The notes under the pieces: generated by a model
Databases searched by the model: none
Told to the model about the DNA's origin: nothing
What the model saw: only the letters and a program-made list of their open reading frames with translations
Made by a program: the position numbers and the translations under genes
Part shown: piece by piece, positions 50,792 to 58,562 of the stretch
Layout of the letters: each line of letters starts with the position of its first letter
Position numbering within the stretch: position 1 is the first letter of the stretch
DNA from: Actinomadura sp. J1-007
GTDB taxonomy: Bacteria; Actinomycetota; Actinomycetes; Streptosporangiales; Streptosporangiaceae
Assembly: GCF_009793335.1 (NCBI RefSeq)
Contig: NZ_WING01000001.1
Coordinates: 3,286,001-3,350,000, forward strand
Direction: 5' to 3'
DNA: 64,000 bases

Positions 50792-50805
50792 GTTTCACGT
50801 GAAAC
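50792..50805. promoter_or_regulatory. parS: parS site
   Basis: Perfect GTTTCACGTGAAAC core preceded by T, 81 bases from the previous site and 85 from the ddl stop. Confidence 0.95.
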
Positions 50806-50889
50806 GGCCGCCTTGGAGTGACCACGGGGCGTGCGCCGTCCCGGGCGGGGCTTCGTGGGAGGTGCTTGGACCGGAGGGCGTGGGCGGGG

Positions 50890-51831
50890 TCAGGGGAGGT
50901 GGTTGAGGAGGAGGGATTGGCATAGGTGGCCCAGGTCCAGGCCGGCGACGCTGACGGCTCGGGGGAGGAGGCTTGTCTCGGTCATGCCGGGGGCCACGTT
51001 GACTTCGAGGAAGTGGACCTCGTCGTCGGCGTCCACGATCAGGTCGGTGCGGGAGAGGTCGCGGAGGCCGAGGGCGCGGTGGGCGGTGACGGCGGCGGCG
51101 GTGGCTCGTTCGGCGGCCTGGGGGGAGAGGCGCGCGGGGGTGATGAACTCGGTGTCGCCCGCGTCGTAGCGGGCGGTGTAGTCGTAGCGGCCGCCGGGGG
51201 CGACGATCTCGACGGCGGGGAGGGCGCGGGGCTCGCCGCCGATCTCGATGACGCTGACGGAGACCTCGGTGCCCTCGACGTACCGCTCGACGAGCGCGGC
51301 GTCGCCGTAGGCGAAGCAGCCGACCATGGCGGCGGAGAGTTCGGCGGCCTCGTGGACGGGGGACGCGCCGAGGGCCGAGCCGCCGCGGGTGGGCTTGACG
51401 AAGAGGGGCAGGCCGAGGCGGTTCACGATCTGTTCGAGGACGGACGAGGCGCCGAGGTCGTGGAAGACTTCCTTCGGCAGGGCGACGGACTCGGGGGTGT
51501 TGAGGCCCGCGCGCCGTACGACGGACTTGGCGGTCGGCTTGTCCCAGGCGACGCGGCAGGCGTCGGGGCGGGCGCCGACGTAGGGGACGTCCAGGAGTTC
51601 GAGGACGTCGCGGATCGAGCCGTCCTCGCCCGCGGCGCCGTGCAGGACGGGGAAGACGGCGTCCGGGGGGTCGTTCACGAGCGAGTCGAGGAGCGTCGCG
51701 TCGGCGTCGCGGAGCTCGACAGGGACGTCGAGCGCGCGGAGCGCCTCGGTGACGCGGCGCCCGGAGCGCTGGGAGACCTCCCGCTCGTACGACAGTCCCC
51801 CGGCGAGAACGACGACATGACCGAGTTCCAA
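50890..51831 (-). CDS. ddl: D-alanine--D-alanine ligase
   Basis: 313 residues, the short DdlB-like size. ATP-grasp enzyme joining two D-Ala for the peptidoglycan stem. Seen: VVLAGGLSYEREVS at the N-terminus, VFPVLHGAAGEDGSI, LFVKPTRGGSALGAS (ATP-binding Lys), VEIVAPGGRYDYTARYD, LIVDADDEVHFLEVNVAPGMTE (metal-binding Glu/Asn). A second ddl may exist elsewhere, as in many actinomycetes. It is separated from the upstream aminotransferase by a terminator, so it needs its own promoter. Confidence 0.93.
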   Translation of the reverse strand: MELGHVVVLAGGLSYEREVSQRSGRRVTEALRALDVPVELRDADATLLDSLVNDPPDAVFPVLHGAAGEDGSIRDVLELLDVPYVGARPDACRVAWDKPTAKSVVRRAGLNTPESVALPKEVFHDLGASSVLEQIVNRLGLPLFVKPTRGGSALGASPVHEAAELSAAMVGCFAYGDAALVERYVEGTEVSVSVIEIGGEPRALPAVEIVAPGGRYDYTARYDAGDTEFITPARLSPQAAERATAAAVTAHRALGLRDLSRTDLIVDADDEVHFLEVNVAPGMTETSLLPRAVSVAGLDLGHLCQSLLLNHLP

Positions 51832-51855
51832 GGCTGGTTCCTTCCGGACAGACGA

Positions 51856-51888
51856 ACACGCCGGCTCCGGACGGGGGAGCCGGCGTGT
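51856..51888. terminator. terminator between the aminotransferase gene and ddl
   Basis: Perfect 13-bp stem: ACACGCCGGCTCC (51856-51868) with GGAGCCGGCGTGT (51876-51888), loop of 7. It lies 13 bases past the aminotransferase stop. Confidence 0.88.
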
Positions 51889-51901
51889 ACGAGGTGAGCG
51901 T

Positions 51902-53194
51902 TCAGACTACGTGCGGGCCGGGCGTGTGGACACCCGTGGGACCGCTCTGACCGACTCCCCCGAACGTGTCGCGGAGGCGCAGTTCCTGTTCGACGACCCC
52001 GGCGAGGCGGCGGACGCCTTCGCGGATGCGGTGGGGCTCGGGGAAGCAGTACGACAGGCGCATGTGGCGGTGGCCCTCGCCGTTCGCGTAGAAGCCGGTG
52101 CCGGGGACGTACGCGACGCGTTCGGCGATGGCGCGGGGGGCCATCGCCTTGGAGTCGAGGCCCTCGGGGAGGGTGAGCCAGACGAAGAAGCCGCCCGCCG
52201 GGCGGGTCCACGTGCAGCCTTCGGGCATGAGCTGGTCGAGGGCTTCGAGCATGGCGTCGCGGCGTTCGCGGTACAGCTCCCGGAAGTCCTTGATCTGCTC
52301 GCGCCACGGCTGCGTGGCCAGGTACTCGCGGACCGCGAGCTGCGAGAAGTTGGACGGGCACAGGATGGCGGACTCGGCGGCCAGGACGAGCTTGGCGCGG
52401 ACGGCGTGCGGCGCGAGGACCCAGCCGACGCGGAGGCCGGACGCGATGGTCTTGGAGAACGAGCCGAGGTAGATGACGCGGTCGGGGTCGTCGGCGCGCA
52501 GGGCCCGCATCGGCTCGTTGTCGAAGCCGAGCAGCCCGTACGGGTTGTCCTCGACGACGAGCACGTCGTATTCGGCGCAGATCTCCAGGATCTGGGCGCG
52601 GCGTGCGGTGGTGAGGGTGACGCCCGCCGGGTTCTGGAACGTCGGGACGGTGTAGAGGAACTTGACGCGGCGCCCGTCCCTGCGGAGGCGTTCCAAGGAC
52701 TCGCGGAGCGCGGACGGGATGAGGCCGCCCTCGTCGAGGGGGACGTGCACGACGTCGGCCTGGTAGGCGGCGAACGTGCCGAGCGCGCCGACGTAGGAGG
52801 GCGCCTCCGCGAGGACCACGTCGCCCGGGTCCACGAAGATCTTGGTGATGAGGTCGAGGGCCTGCTGGGCGCCGACGGTGACGACGACGTCGTCCGCGCT
52901 CGCCCGCACGCCTTCGAGCGCCATCACCTCGCAGATGTGCTCGCGCAGCCCCTCGTCGCCCTGCGCCGACCCGTACTGGAGGACCTCGGCGCCGCGGCCC
53001 GCGACCAGTTGGCCGATCATGTCGCCGACGGCGTCGAGCGGCAGCGCCGAGACGTACGGCGCGCCGCCCGCGAGGGAGACGACCTCGGGGCGGGCGACCA
53101 TCGCGAACAGGGCCCGGATCTCCGAGGGCACCATGCCGGCGGCACGGGCGGCGTAACGGTCGGAGTAGGCGTCTGTACGCGAGTGCTGTTCCAC
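51902..53194 (-). CDS. PLP-dependent aminotransferase (class I/II, 2-aminoadipate type)
   Basis: 430 residues, ATG at 53194. Fold type I aminotransferase: N-terminal SLAGGAPYVSALPLD, YGSAQGDEGLREHI, PLP-phosphate region VTVGAQQALDLI, the DNPYG motif (VVEDNPYGLLGF), the Schiff-base Lys in YLGSFSKTIASGLRVGW, and PAGGFFVWL (Arg/Gly loop). The composition is that of the LysN/2-aminoadipate and MocR-core group, without a GntR domain. Conserved next to parAB in actinomycetes; true substrate unknown. Confidence 0.9.
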   Translation of the reverse strand: MEQHSRTDAYSDRYAARAAGMVPSEIRALFAMVARPEVVSLAGGAPYVSALPLDAVGDMIGQLVAGRGAEVLQYGSAQGDEGLREHICEVMALEGVRASADDVVVTVGAQQALDLITKIFVDPGDVVLAEAPSYVGALGTFAAYQADVVHVPLDEGGLIPSALRESLERLRRDGRRVKFLYTVPTFQNPAGVTLTTARRAQILEICAEYDVLVVEDNPYGLLGFDNEPMRALRADDPDRVIYLGSFSKTIASGLRVGWVLAPHAVRAKLVLAAESAILCPSNFSQLAVREYLATQPWREQIKDFRELYRERRDAMLEALDQLMPEGCTWTRPAGGFFVWLTLPEGLDSKAMAPRAIAERVAYVPGTGFYANGEGHRHMRLSYCFPEPHRIREGVRRLAGVVEQELRLRDTFGGVGQSGPTGVHTPGPHVV

Positions 53195-53467
53195 GAGGCA
53201 CCTCCAGGGGTGATCCGGCTTCCTTGCAAACTACGGCATCGCGTGGGGCGCGAGGCTACGAACCCCGGGGTTGGCGCCCGCGGCGGGAAGGGGGTTCTCC
53301 GGGCTTCTCACGGCACGGGCGGCGGCCGCTCCGTCCGATACGATGCCCGAGGGTCCCGGAAGGTTGCCGGGAATACCCGCTCAGCACGCTTGGCCCACCG
53401 GTCCCGTTCACGTGCCTGGCGCATGCTCGGGGCCGGAAGGCCGAGTCCTTCAGGGGGTGCCGATCCG

Positions 53468-54085
53468 GTGTCGCGTCGTCTCGTCAACATCACGCTCGAC
53501 AACCTGGACGACCTGCCGCGCCGGTGCCGCAGATGCGTGTTCTGGGAGCTGGATCCGGTGAGCCGGGACCGCGCCGTGGAGTCCGGCGCGCCGGAGCTGG
53601 AGAAGGAGGCGTGGATCTCCTCGACGCTCCTGGAGTGGGGCTCCTGCGGGAAGATCGTGTACGTGGACGACGTGCCGGCGGGGTTCGTGCTGTACGCGCC
53701 GCCGCTGTACGTGCCGCGTTCGGTGGCGTTCCCGACGAGCCCGGTCAGCGCGGACGCCGTGCTGCTGATGACGGCGCACATCCTGCCGGAGTTCTCCGGC
53801 GGCGGCCTCGGGCGGATGCTCGTGCAGGGCGTCGCGAAGGACCTCACCCGCCGCGCCGTGAAGGCCATCGAGGCGTTCGGCGACCTGAAGGGCGAGGACG
53901 GCGGCTGCATGGTGCCCGCCGACTACCTGCTGTCGGTCGGGTTCAAGACCGTCCGGCCGCACCACCGCTACCCGCGGCTGCGGCTGGAACTGAAGTCCGC
54001 CCTGTCGTGGCGTGAGGACGTCGAGGTGGCCCTGGAACGTCTTCTCGGGTCCATGACCCCCGAAGGCGCCCTGCGTCCCGTCTGA
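53468..54085 (+). CDS. GNAT-family N-acetyltransferase
   Basis: 205 residues from the GTG at 53468 (VSRRLVNITLDNLDDLPRRC). Conserved pieces: CRRCVFWELDPVSRD, EKEAWISSTLLEWGSCGKIV, AGFVLYAPPLYVPRS, AVLLMTAHILPEFSGGGLGRML (acetyl-CoA motif A, with the GGGLGR loop), KAIEAFGDL and VGFKTVRPHHRYPRLRLEL. The family is conserved in the parAB neighbourhood of actinomycetes. It acetylates an unknown amine. Longer frames upstream are spurious. Confidence 0.88.
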   Translation: MSRRLVNITLDNLDDLPRRCRRCVFWELDPVSRDRAVESGAPELEKEAWISSTLLEWGSCGKIVYVDDVPAGFVLYAPPLYVPRSVAFPTSPVSADAVLLMTAHILPEFSGGGLGRMLVQGVAKDLTRRAVKAIEAFGDLKGEDGGCMVPADYLLSVGFKTVRPHHRYPRLRLELKSALSWREDVEVALERLLGSMTPEGALRPV

Positions 54086-54174
54086 GGTCGTCTGAGCGCC
54101 CGCAAGGCCGCGTCGGCCGTCTCGGCGATCTTCGGTCCCGCGCGGACGTCTCGCTCATATCCGTTCATACACGA

Positions 54175-54210
54175 CGTACGGCCCGCCCTCTCAGGAGGAC
54201 GGGCCGTACG
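54175..54210. terminator. bidirectional terminator between GNAT and trxA genes
   Basis: CGTACGGCCCG (54175-54185) and CGGGCCGTACG (54200-54210) form a perfect 11-bp stem with a 14-base loop, between convergent genes. Confidence 0.85.
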
Positions 54211-54254
54211 TTCGCCTCGTTCGTCCCGGAGGGCGAGGCGTGGTCGGGACGGGC

Positions 54255-54569
54255 TCAGAGGAAGTCGGCGAGCTCGCGCTTCAGCGCCGCCTTCGGCTTG
54301 GCGCCGATGATCTGCTTGACGACCTTGCCGTCCTGGTAGACGAACATGGCCGGGATGCTGATGATGCCGTACTCGGACGGCACCTTCGGGTTCTCGTCGA
54401 TGTTGAGCTTGACGATCTCGATCTTGTCGGCGTGGTCGGCCGAGATCTCCTCGAGGATCGGCGCAACCATCCGGCACGGACCGCACCATTCCGCCCAGAA
54501 GTCGACGAGGACGGGCTTGTCGCTCTTGAGGACCTCGGTCTCGAAGTCGGCGTCGGTCACGGCTTTCAT
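54255..54569 (-). CDS. trxA: thioredoxin
   Basis: 104 residues with the active site WCGPC (residues 28-32, in FWAEWCGPCRMVAPIL) and cis-Pro in ISIPAMFVYQDGK. Reduces protein disulfides using electrons from TrxB. It lies 88 bases after trxB and is probably co-transcribed from the SigR-type promoter. The longer in-frame shadow is not used. Confidence 0.97.
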   Translation of the reverse strand: MKAVTDADFETEVLKSDKPVLVDFWAEWCGPCRMVAPILEEISADHADKIEIVKLNIDENPKVPSEYGIISIPAMFVYQDGKVVKQIIGAKPKAALKRELADFL

Positions 54570-54657
54570 GGTTCTCCTTCGGGTTGCGCGCCGGGCACGT
54601 CGGCGGGCGGTTCTTCGGTGGGGCCGGACCCCTGCGACGGCGGCCGGCCCGTACGGC

Positions 54658-55635
54658 TCAGCCCTGGCGGGTCAGTTCCGCGGCGTCGGCCGGAACGGTC
54701 TCGGCGGCGCCCTGGTCCTGGAGCCACCGTTCGGCGTCGATGGCCGCGGAGCAGCCGCTGCCCGCGGCGGTGATGGCCTGACGGTAGATGTGGTCGACCA
54801 CGTCGCCGCAGGCGAACACGCCGGGCAGCCGCGTCTTCGTGGTGGGGGCGTCCACCAGCAGGTAGCCGTCGGCGTCGGTGTCGAGCTGGCCGCCGAACAG
54901 CTCGCTGCGCGGGTCGTGGCCGATCGCGATGAACAGCCCGGTGACGTCCAGGCGGCTCTCCGCGCCGGTCTTGGTGTCGCGCACCTCGACGCCGGTCACC
55001 CGGTCATCGCCGTGGATCTTGACGACCTCGCTGTCCCACAGGAAGCGGATCTTCTCGTTCGCGAACGCCCGGTCCTGCATGATCTTGCTGGCGCGGAGCG
55101 TGTCGCGGCGGTGGACCACGGTGACCGAACGGGCGAACTTGGTGAGGAACGTCGCCTCCTCCATCGCGGTGTCGCCGCCGCCGACGACCGCGATGTCCTG
55201 GTCGCGGAAGAAGAAGCCGTCGCACGTCGCGCACCAGGACACGCCGCGTCCCGACAGCCGCTGCTCGTCCTCCAGGCCGAGGTTGCGGTAGCCGGAGCCG
55301 GTCGCCACGATCACCGAGCGGGCCAGGTACACCTCGTCGCCCGACTTGACGATCTTGGGGTCGGCGGTCAGGTCGACCTCGGTGACGTCGTCGGTGATCA
55401 GCTCGGCGCCGAAGCGCTCGGCCTGCTTGCGCAGGTCGTCCATCAGGTCGGGGCCCATGACCCCGTCGGGGAAGCCGGGGTAGTTCTCCACGTCGGTGGT
55501 GTTCATCAGCGCGCCACCGGCGGTCACCGAGCCCTCGAACACCAGCGGCCTGAGGTCGCCGCGCGCCGCGTAGATCGCGGCGGTGTAGCCCGCGGGGCCC
55601 GAGCCGATGATGATGACGTTGCGGACGTCGCTCAC
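54658..55635 (-). CDS. trxB: thioredoxin reductase
   Basis: 325 residues. FAD site [18 protein letters not shown], redox-active CATC at residues 135-138 ([12 protein letters not shown]), NADPH motif [12 protein letters not shown], and the C-terminal FAD motif [22 protein letters not shown]. It reduces TrxA with NADPH. A SigR-type promoter lies ~100 bases upstream (55738-55764), as expected for an oxidative-stress gene. Confidence 0.97.
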   Translation of the reverse strand: MSDVRNVIIIGSGPAGYTAAIYAARGDLRPLVFEGSVTAGGALMNTTDVENYPGFPDGVMGPDLMDDLRKQAERFGAELITDDVTEVDLTADPKIVKSGDEVYLARSVIVATGSGYRNLGLEDEQRLSGRGVSWCATCDGFFFRDQDIAVVGGGDTAMEEATFLTKFARSVTVVHRRDTLRASKIMQDRAFANEKIRFLWDSEVVKIHGDDRVTGVEVRDTKTGAESRLDVTGLFIAIGHDPRSELFGGQLDTDADGYLLVDAPTTKTRLPGVFACGDVVDHIYRQAITAAGSGCSAAIDAERWLQDQGAAETVPADAAELTRQG

Positions 55636-55737
55636 TGTCTGTGCCTCTCCTCGTTCGCCTTCGGTGCCAGACGACTTCTCGTGGCCGCCACGGTGTCGCT
55701 GTGCGCCTCCGGCACGACCCGGCCTGCCAGTCGCGTC

Positions 55738-55764
55738 AACCGATCCTAGAGCCCGGGGATTCCC
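55738..55764 (-). promoter_or_regulatory. SigR-type promoter of trxB-trxA
   Basis: On the minus strand: GGGAAT, 18 bases, GTT. The SigR consensus of Streptomyces is GGAAT-N18/19-GTT, and trxB is a classic SigR target. GTT is complementary to 55738-55740, GGGAAT to 55759-55764. It is about 103 bases before the ATG. Confidence 0.85.
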
Positions 55765-55807
55765 GTCCGGCCCCGCCGGTGCCGCCGGGCACGTCCGAGC
55801 CCGGTCC

Positions 55808-55819
55808 TAAGCTGTGGCC
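55808..55819 (+). promoter_or_regulatory. -10 element abutting the dienelactone hydrolase start
   Basis: TAAGCT at 55808-55813 ends 6 bases before the ATG at 55820, the spacing of a leaderless transcript. No ribosome-binding site is visible. Confidence 0.5.
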
Positions 55820-56389
55820 ATGGCGTCGATCCTGCTTCTCCACTCGATGTACGGGCTGCGGCCCGCGGTCCACCAGGCGGCCGAACGGCTCCGCGCGGAC
55901 GGGCACGAGGTGCACGTACCCGACCTGTACGACGGCCGCGTCGTCGAGACCGCCGAGGAGGGCATCGCGATCAAGGAGGAGATCGGCCGCGACGAACTGC
56001 TGAAGCGCGCCGTCGCCGCCGCCGCGCCGTTCACCGACCAGGGCCTGGTCTACGCGGGGTTCTCCCTCGGCGGTGCCCTCGCGCAGAACCTTGCCCTCGC
56101 CGACGGCAAGGCGCGCGGCCTGCTGCTGATGCACGGCACGTCCGACATCGCCGACGACGCGTCCACCGAGATCCCGGTGCAGCTGCACGTCGCCGACCAC
56201 GACACCTACGAACCCGTCGACTGGCTGAACGCCTGGTACCTGCGCATGAGCCGCGCCGGCGCCGACGTCGAGATCTTCCGCTACCGCGGCGCGGGCCACC
56301 TGTTCACCGACCCCGGCCTCCCCGACCACGACGCGGAGGCCGCCGACCGCGCCTGGACGATAGCCCGCTCCTTCATCACCGACCTCTGA
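55820..56389 (+). CDS. dienelactone hydrolase family protein
   Basis: 189 residues from the ATG at 55820 (a GTG two codons earlier is possible). Alpha/beta hydrolase of the DLH type: LLHSMYGLRPAVHQAAE, VPDLYDGRVVETAEEG, nucleophile in YAGFSLGGALAQN (Ser), Asp in VADHDTYEPVD and His in GAGHLFTD. Likely hydrolyses small esters or lactones. It is divergent from trxB across ~180 bases that contain both promoters. Confidence 0.9.
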   Translation: MASILLLHSMYGLRPAVHQAAERLRADGHEVHVPDLYDGRVVETAEEGIAIKEEIGRDELLKRAVAAAAPFTDQGLVYAGFSLGGALAQNLALADGKARGLLLMHGTSDIADDASTEIPVQLHVADHDTYEPVDWLNAWYLRMSRAGADVEIFRYRGAGHLFTDPGLPDHDAEAADRAWTIARSFITDL

Positions 56390-56434
56390 CCGCCCCCGGC
56401 GCACGGACGCGACGAGGGACGGTAGGGGAAAGGG

Positions 56435-57250
56435 TCAGGACGCCGCTTGTTCCTGCTTGAGGACGTGGGGGTTCTGGGCGGTGCAGTCGGGGCCCACGAC
56501 CCAGACGTCCCAGGTGCCGGGCCTGCCGCTCTGGACGGCTATCACGGTCGCCTGCCGTCCCTCGAACCTCGCCTCGTCGACCAGGCCGGGGGCCTTGCCG
56601 CGGGTGACGGCCGAGACGCAGCCGGCGAGGCGGCCGTCGGGCGGCGCGCCCTGGACCTTGAGTTCGGCGCCCTTGCCGAGGAGCCGGTCGACCTGCCTGC
56701 CGAGCGTTCCGGTCCTGTAGTCGGTGCCGGAGTGCGACACCGCGTAGCCCGCGGAGCGCAGGCCCTCGGACGTCGGGACCTCCCCGGACGGTGCGGCGCC
56801 CGCGGCCGTTCCGGGTCCCGACCTCGTGACCGTGCTGCGGGTCCCGTCCATGGCGGGGGTGTTGGCCGAGTGCCGGTGGCCGGCGTCGTCCGATCCGTCC
56901 AGCGCGACCTTCCCGGCCACGGCGCCGCCGCCGAGGACGACCACCGTCGCGGCGGCCGCCGAGAGGATCCGCCAATGCCGCCTGCCGCGCCGTTGCTCCA
57001 GGCTCACCACGGTGGCCGTTTCGAGCGACTCCGCGGCGATGGCGGTGTCGATGCGTTCGGCCAGGTCGGGCGGCAGCGACGGGACGGGTGCCTCCGCCAG
57101 GATCCGGGAGACGTCCGCAAGGTCGGCGGAACGTTCACGGCATTCGGCGCAGGTGTCGAGGTGCGCGCTGACGGAGGCGGCCTGATCGTCTTCGAGCAGT
57201 CCCTCGGCCAGATCGGCGAGAGTGTCGTAGTCCAGATGTGCGGGGTTCAT
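56435..57250 (-). CDS. zinc-finger anti-sigma factor of SigM
   Basis: 271 residues, overlapping sigM by ATGA. The N-terminus holds a ZAS motif H-x3-C-x2-C (H30, C34, C37 in SAHLDTCAEC), and a helix binds the sigma factor. A membrane helix at ~94-116 (ILSAAAATVVVLGGGAVAG) is followed by an outside domain with a Cys pair (GCVSAV..PDCTAQNP). It holds SigM inactive until envelope or thiol stress releases it. The outer domain's function is unknown. Confidence 0.88.
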   Translation of the reverse strand: MNPAHLDYDTLADLAEGLLEDDQAASVSAHLDTCAECRERSADLADVSRILAEAPVPSLPPDLAERIDTAIAAESLETATVVSLEQRRGRRHWRILSAAAATVVVLGGGAVAGKVALDGSDDAGHRHSANTPAMDGTRSTVTRSGPGTAAGAAPSGEVPTSEGLRSAGYAVSHSGTDYRTGTLGRQVDRLLGKGAELKVQGAPPDGRLAGCVSAVTRGKAPGLVDEARFEGRQATVIAVQSGRPGTWDVWVVGPDCTAQNPHVLKQEQAAS

Positions 57251-57870
57251 TTGGGCATGCCACCTCCTTCCACACCTCCGACGTTCTTCGGGTCCCGTCG
57301 GTTCCGATGGTGGCCGAGAAGGGGCGCGAGCCGGGCCCGTCCGCGGGCGCAGCGGCTCTTGATCGTACCGGGCGGTACCTCCATGACCTGGGCCGCGTCG
57401 TCGACCGAGTAGCCCATCATGTCGACCAGCACGAGCGCCGCGCGCTGCTCGAACGGGAGCTGCTCCAGCGCCGTCCGGACGTCGAGCGACACCCCGTGCG
57501 CGTCCGTCGGGTCGGGCATCTTCGGGGCCACGGCGTCGAACGTCGCGTCGTCGCCCATCGGGGTCGCGGGCCGTACGGACTTGCGGCGGATCCGGTCGAG
57601 GCAGGCGTTGACGACGATGCGGTGCAGCCAGGTGGTCACGGCGGCGTCGCCGCGGAAGCGGCCCGCGGCGCGGAACGCGGACAGGCAGGCGTCCTGGAGG
57701 GCGTCGGCGGCCTCTTCTGGGTCGCCCAGCGTACGGATCGCGACGGCCCACATCCGGTCGCGGTGCCGGTGCACCAGCTCGGCGAACGCGTGCGGGTCCC
57801 CCTGGGCGTGGCGGGCGAGGAGCTCCTTGTCGGGGACCTCGTCCACGCGCCGCATGCTGAGCGACGCCAT
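57247..57870 (-). CDS. sigM: ECF RNA polymerase sigma factor SigM
   Basis: 207 residues. Region 2: ELLARHAQGDPHAFAELVHR, DRMWAVAIRTLGDPEEAADALQD and FRGDAAVTTWLHRIVVNACLD. Region 4 helix-turn-helix: LPFEQRAALVLVDMMGYSVDDAAQ, then VPPGTIKSRCARGRARL. The assignment to the SigM branch comes from the position beside trxBA and murJ as in other actinomycetes. It probably drives its own operon, but I could not place a GGAAC-type promoter. Confidence 0.9.
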   Translation of the reverse strand: MASLSMRRVDEVPDKELLARHAQGDPHAFAELVHRHRDRMWAVAIRTLGDPEEAADALQDACLSAFRAAGRFRGDAAVTTWLHRIVVNACLDRIRRKSVRPATPMGDDATFDAVAPKMPDPTDAHGVSLDVRTALEQLPFEQRAALVLVDMMGYSVDDAAQVMEVPPGTIKSRCARGRARLAPLLGHHRNRRDPKNVGGVEGGGMPK

Positions 57871-58562
57871 CAGCGCACGCCCTCGCGTCCGGCGGGGCCG
57901 AAGGCGGGGACGGCGGACGGCGCCGGGAGGGCCCGGCCGGTCGCACCTGCTGGGGTAGACACCACAGATTCCTGGGGGGAGGGGACATTCTGCTCACAGG
58001 CACGATACCGACAAGCGGCGGCCCACGTCACAGCCCTCGTCGCGCCACCCGATTCGCCGCGAACCCGTGACCCGCCACCCCCCACACCCCACCCAAGCTC
58101 CATAACCCCCGCCTCCAACACGCCGCCCCACCCTCGCACCCCACCTCGTGAAAGCCCTCCCAACGCAGCCGCCCCCAGCGGATGGTGCGCGGCAGGCGAC
58201 GCGCGGGGAGCGTGGCGGGGATGCTGGAGCGGCGAAGCGCGGCGGGGATGCGCAGCAGCGGAGCGCAGCGACGGGTGCGCGGTGACGCGTTCCTCACGCG
58301 GGGGCGAGGCGCGGCGGGTGAGGTGCTGTGGCCCGTGCGCGGTGGCGGTGTGCGGACGCAGCGGAGCGTTCCTCGCTGGACCGGCGCGGCGGATCAGTGC
58401 GGCTGGCGAAGCGCTGTGGTGGGGCGCGGAGCGGTTCTTGCGCGGGCGAGGGCGGCGGGGGTGCGGCTTGGGGTGGGGTGGGGAAGCGCGGCGGCCGTGG
58501 GGAGTGGGGTGTGGGGGTGGGCCGGGGCTTTGGGGACGGTAGTCGGAGGCTTGGCTGGCGGG
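57871..58562. other. intergenic region, sigM upstream
   Basis: About 690 bases between sigM and the pseudokinase gene. It must contain the sigM promoter near 57950-58010. The right half (58180-58540) is a GC-rich tract with repeated GCGCGGCGG and GGAGCG words; its open frames show only Gly/Arg/Ala shadows. No gene, tRNA or clear terminator is seen. Confidence 0.5.

Larger units (their letters stand above)
49661..50889. other. gene-free interval holding the parS cluster
   Basis: About 1.2 kb between the repeat tract and ddl. It contains five parS sites (49934, 49969, 50555, 50711, 50792). Base composition is lower in GC than surrounding genes and no frame has a ribosome site or recognisable family. 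The simplest reading is a dedicated centromere-like region. Confidence 0.7.

Noticed and set aside
51911..53467. The upstream two-thirds of a 724-codon plus-strand frame ending in the GNAT gene
   Set aside because: It is antisense to the aminotransferase; the GNAT family begins at the GTG at 53468.
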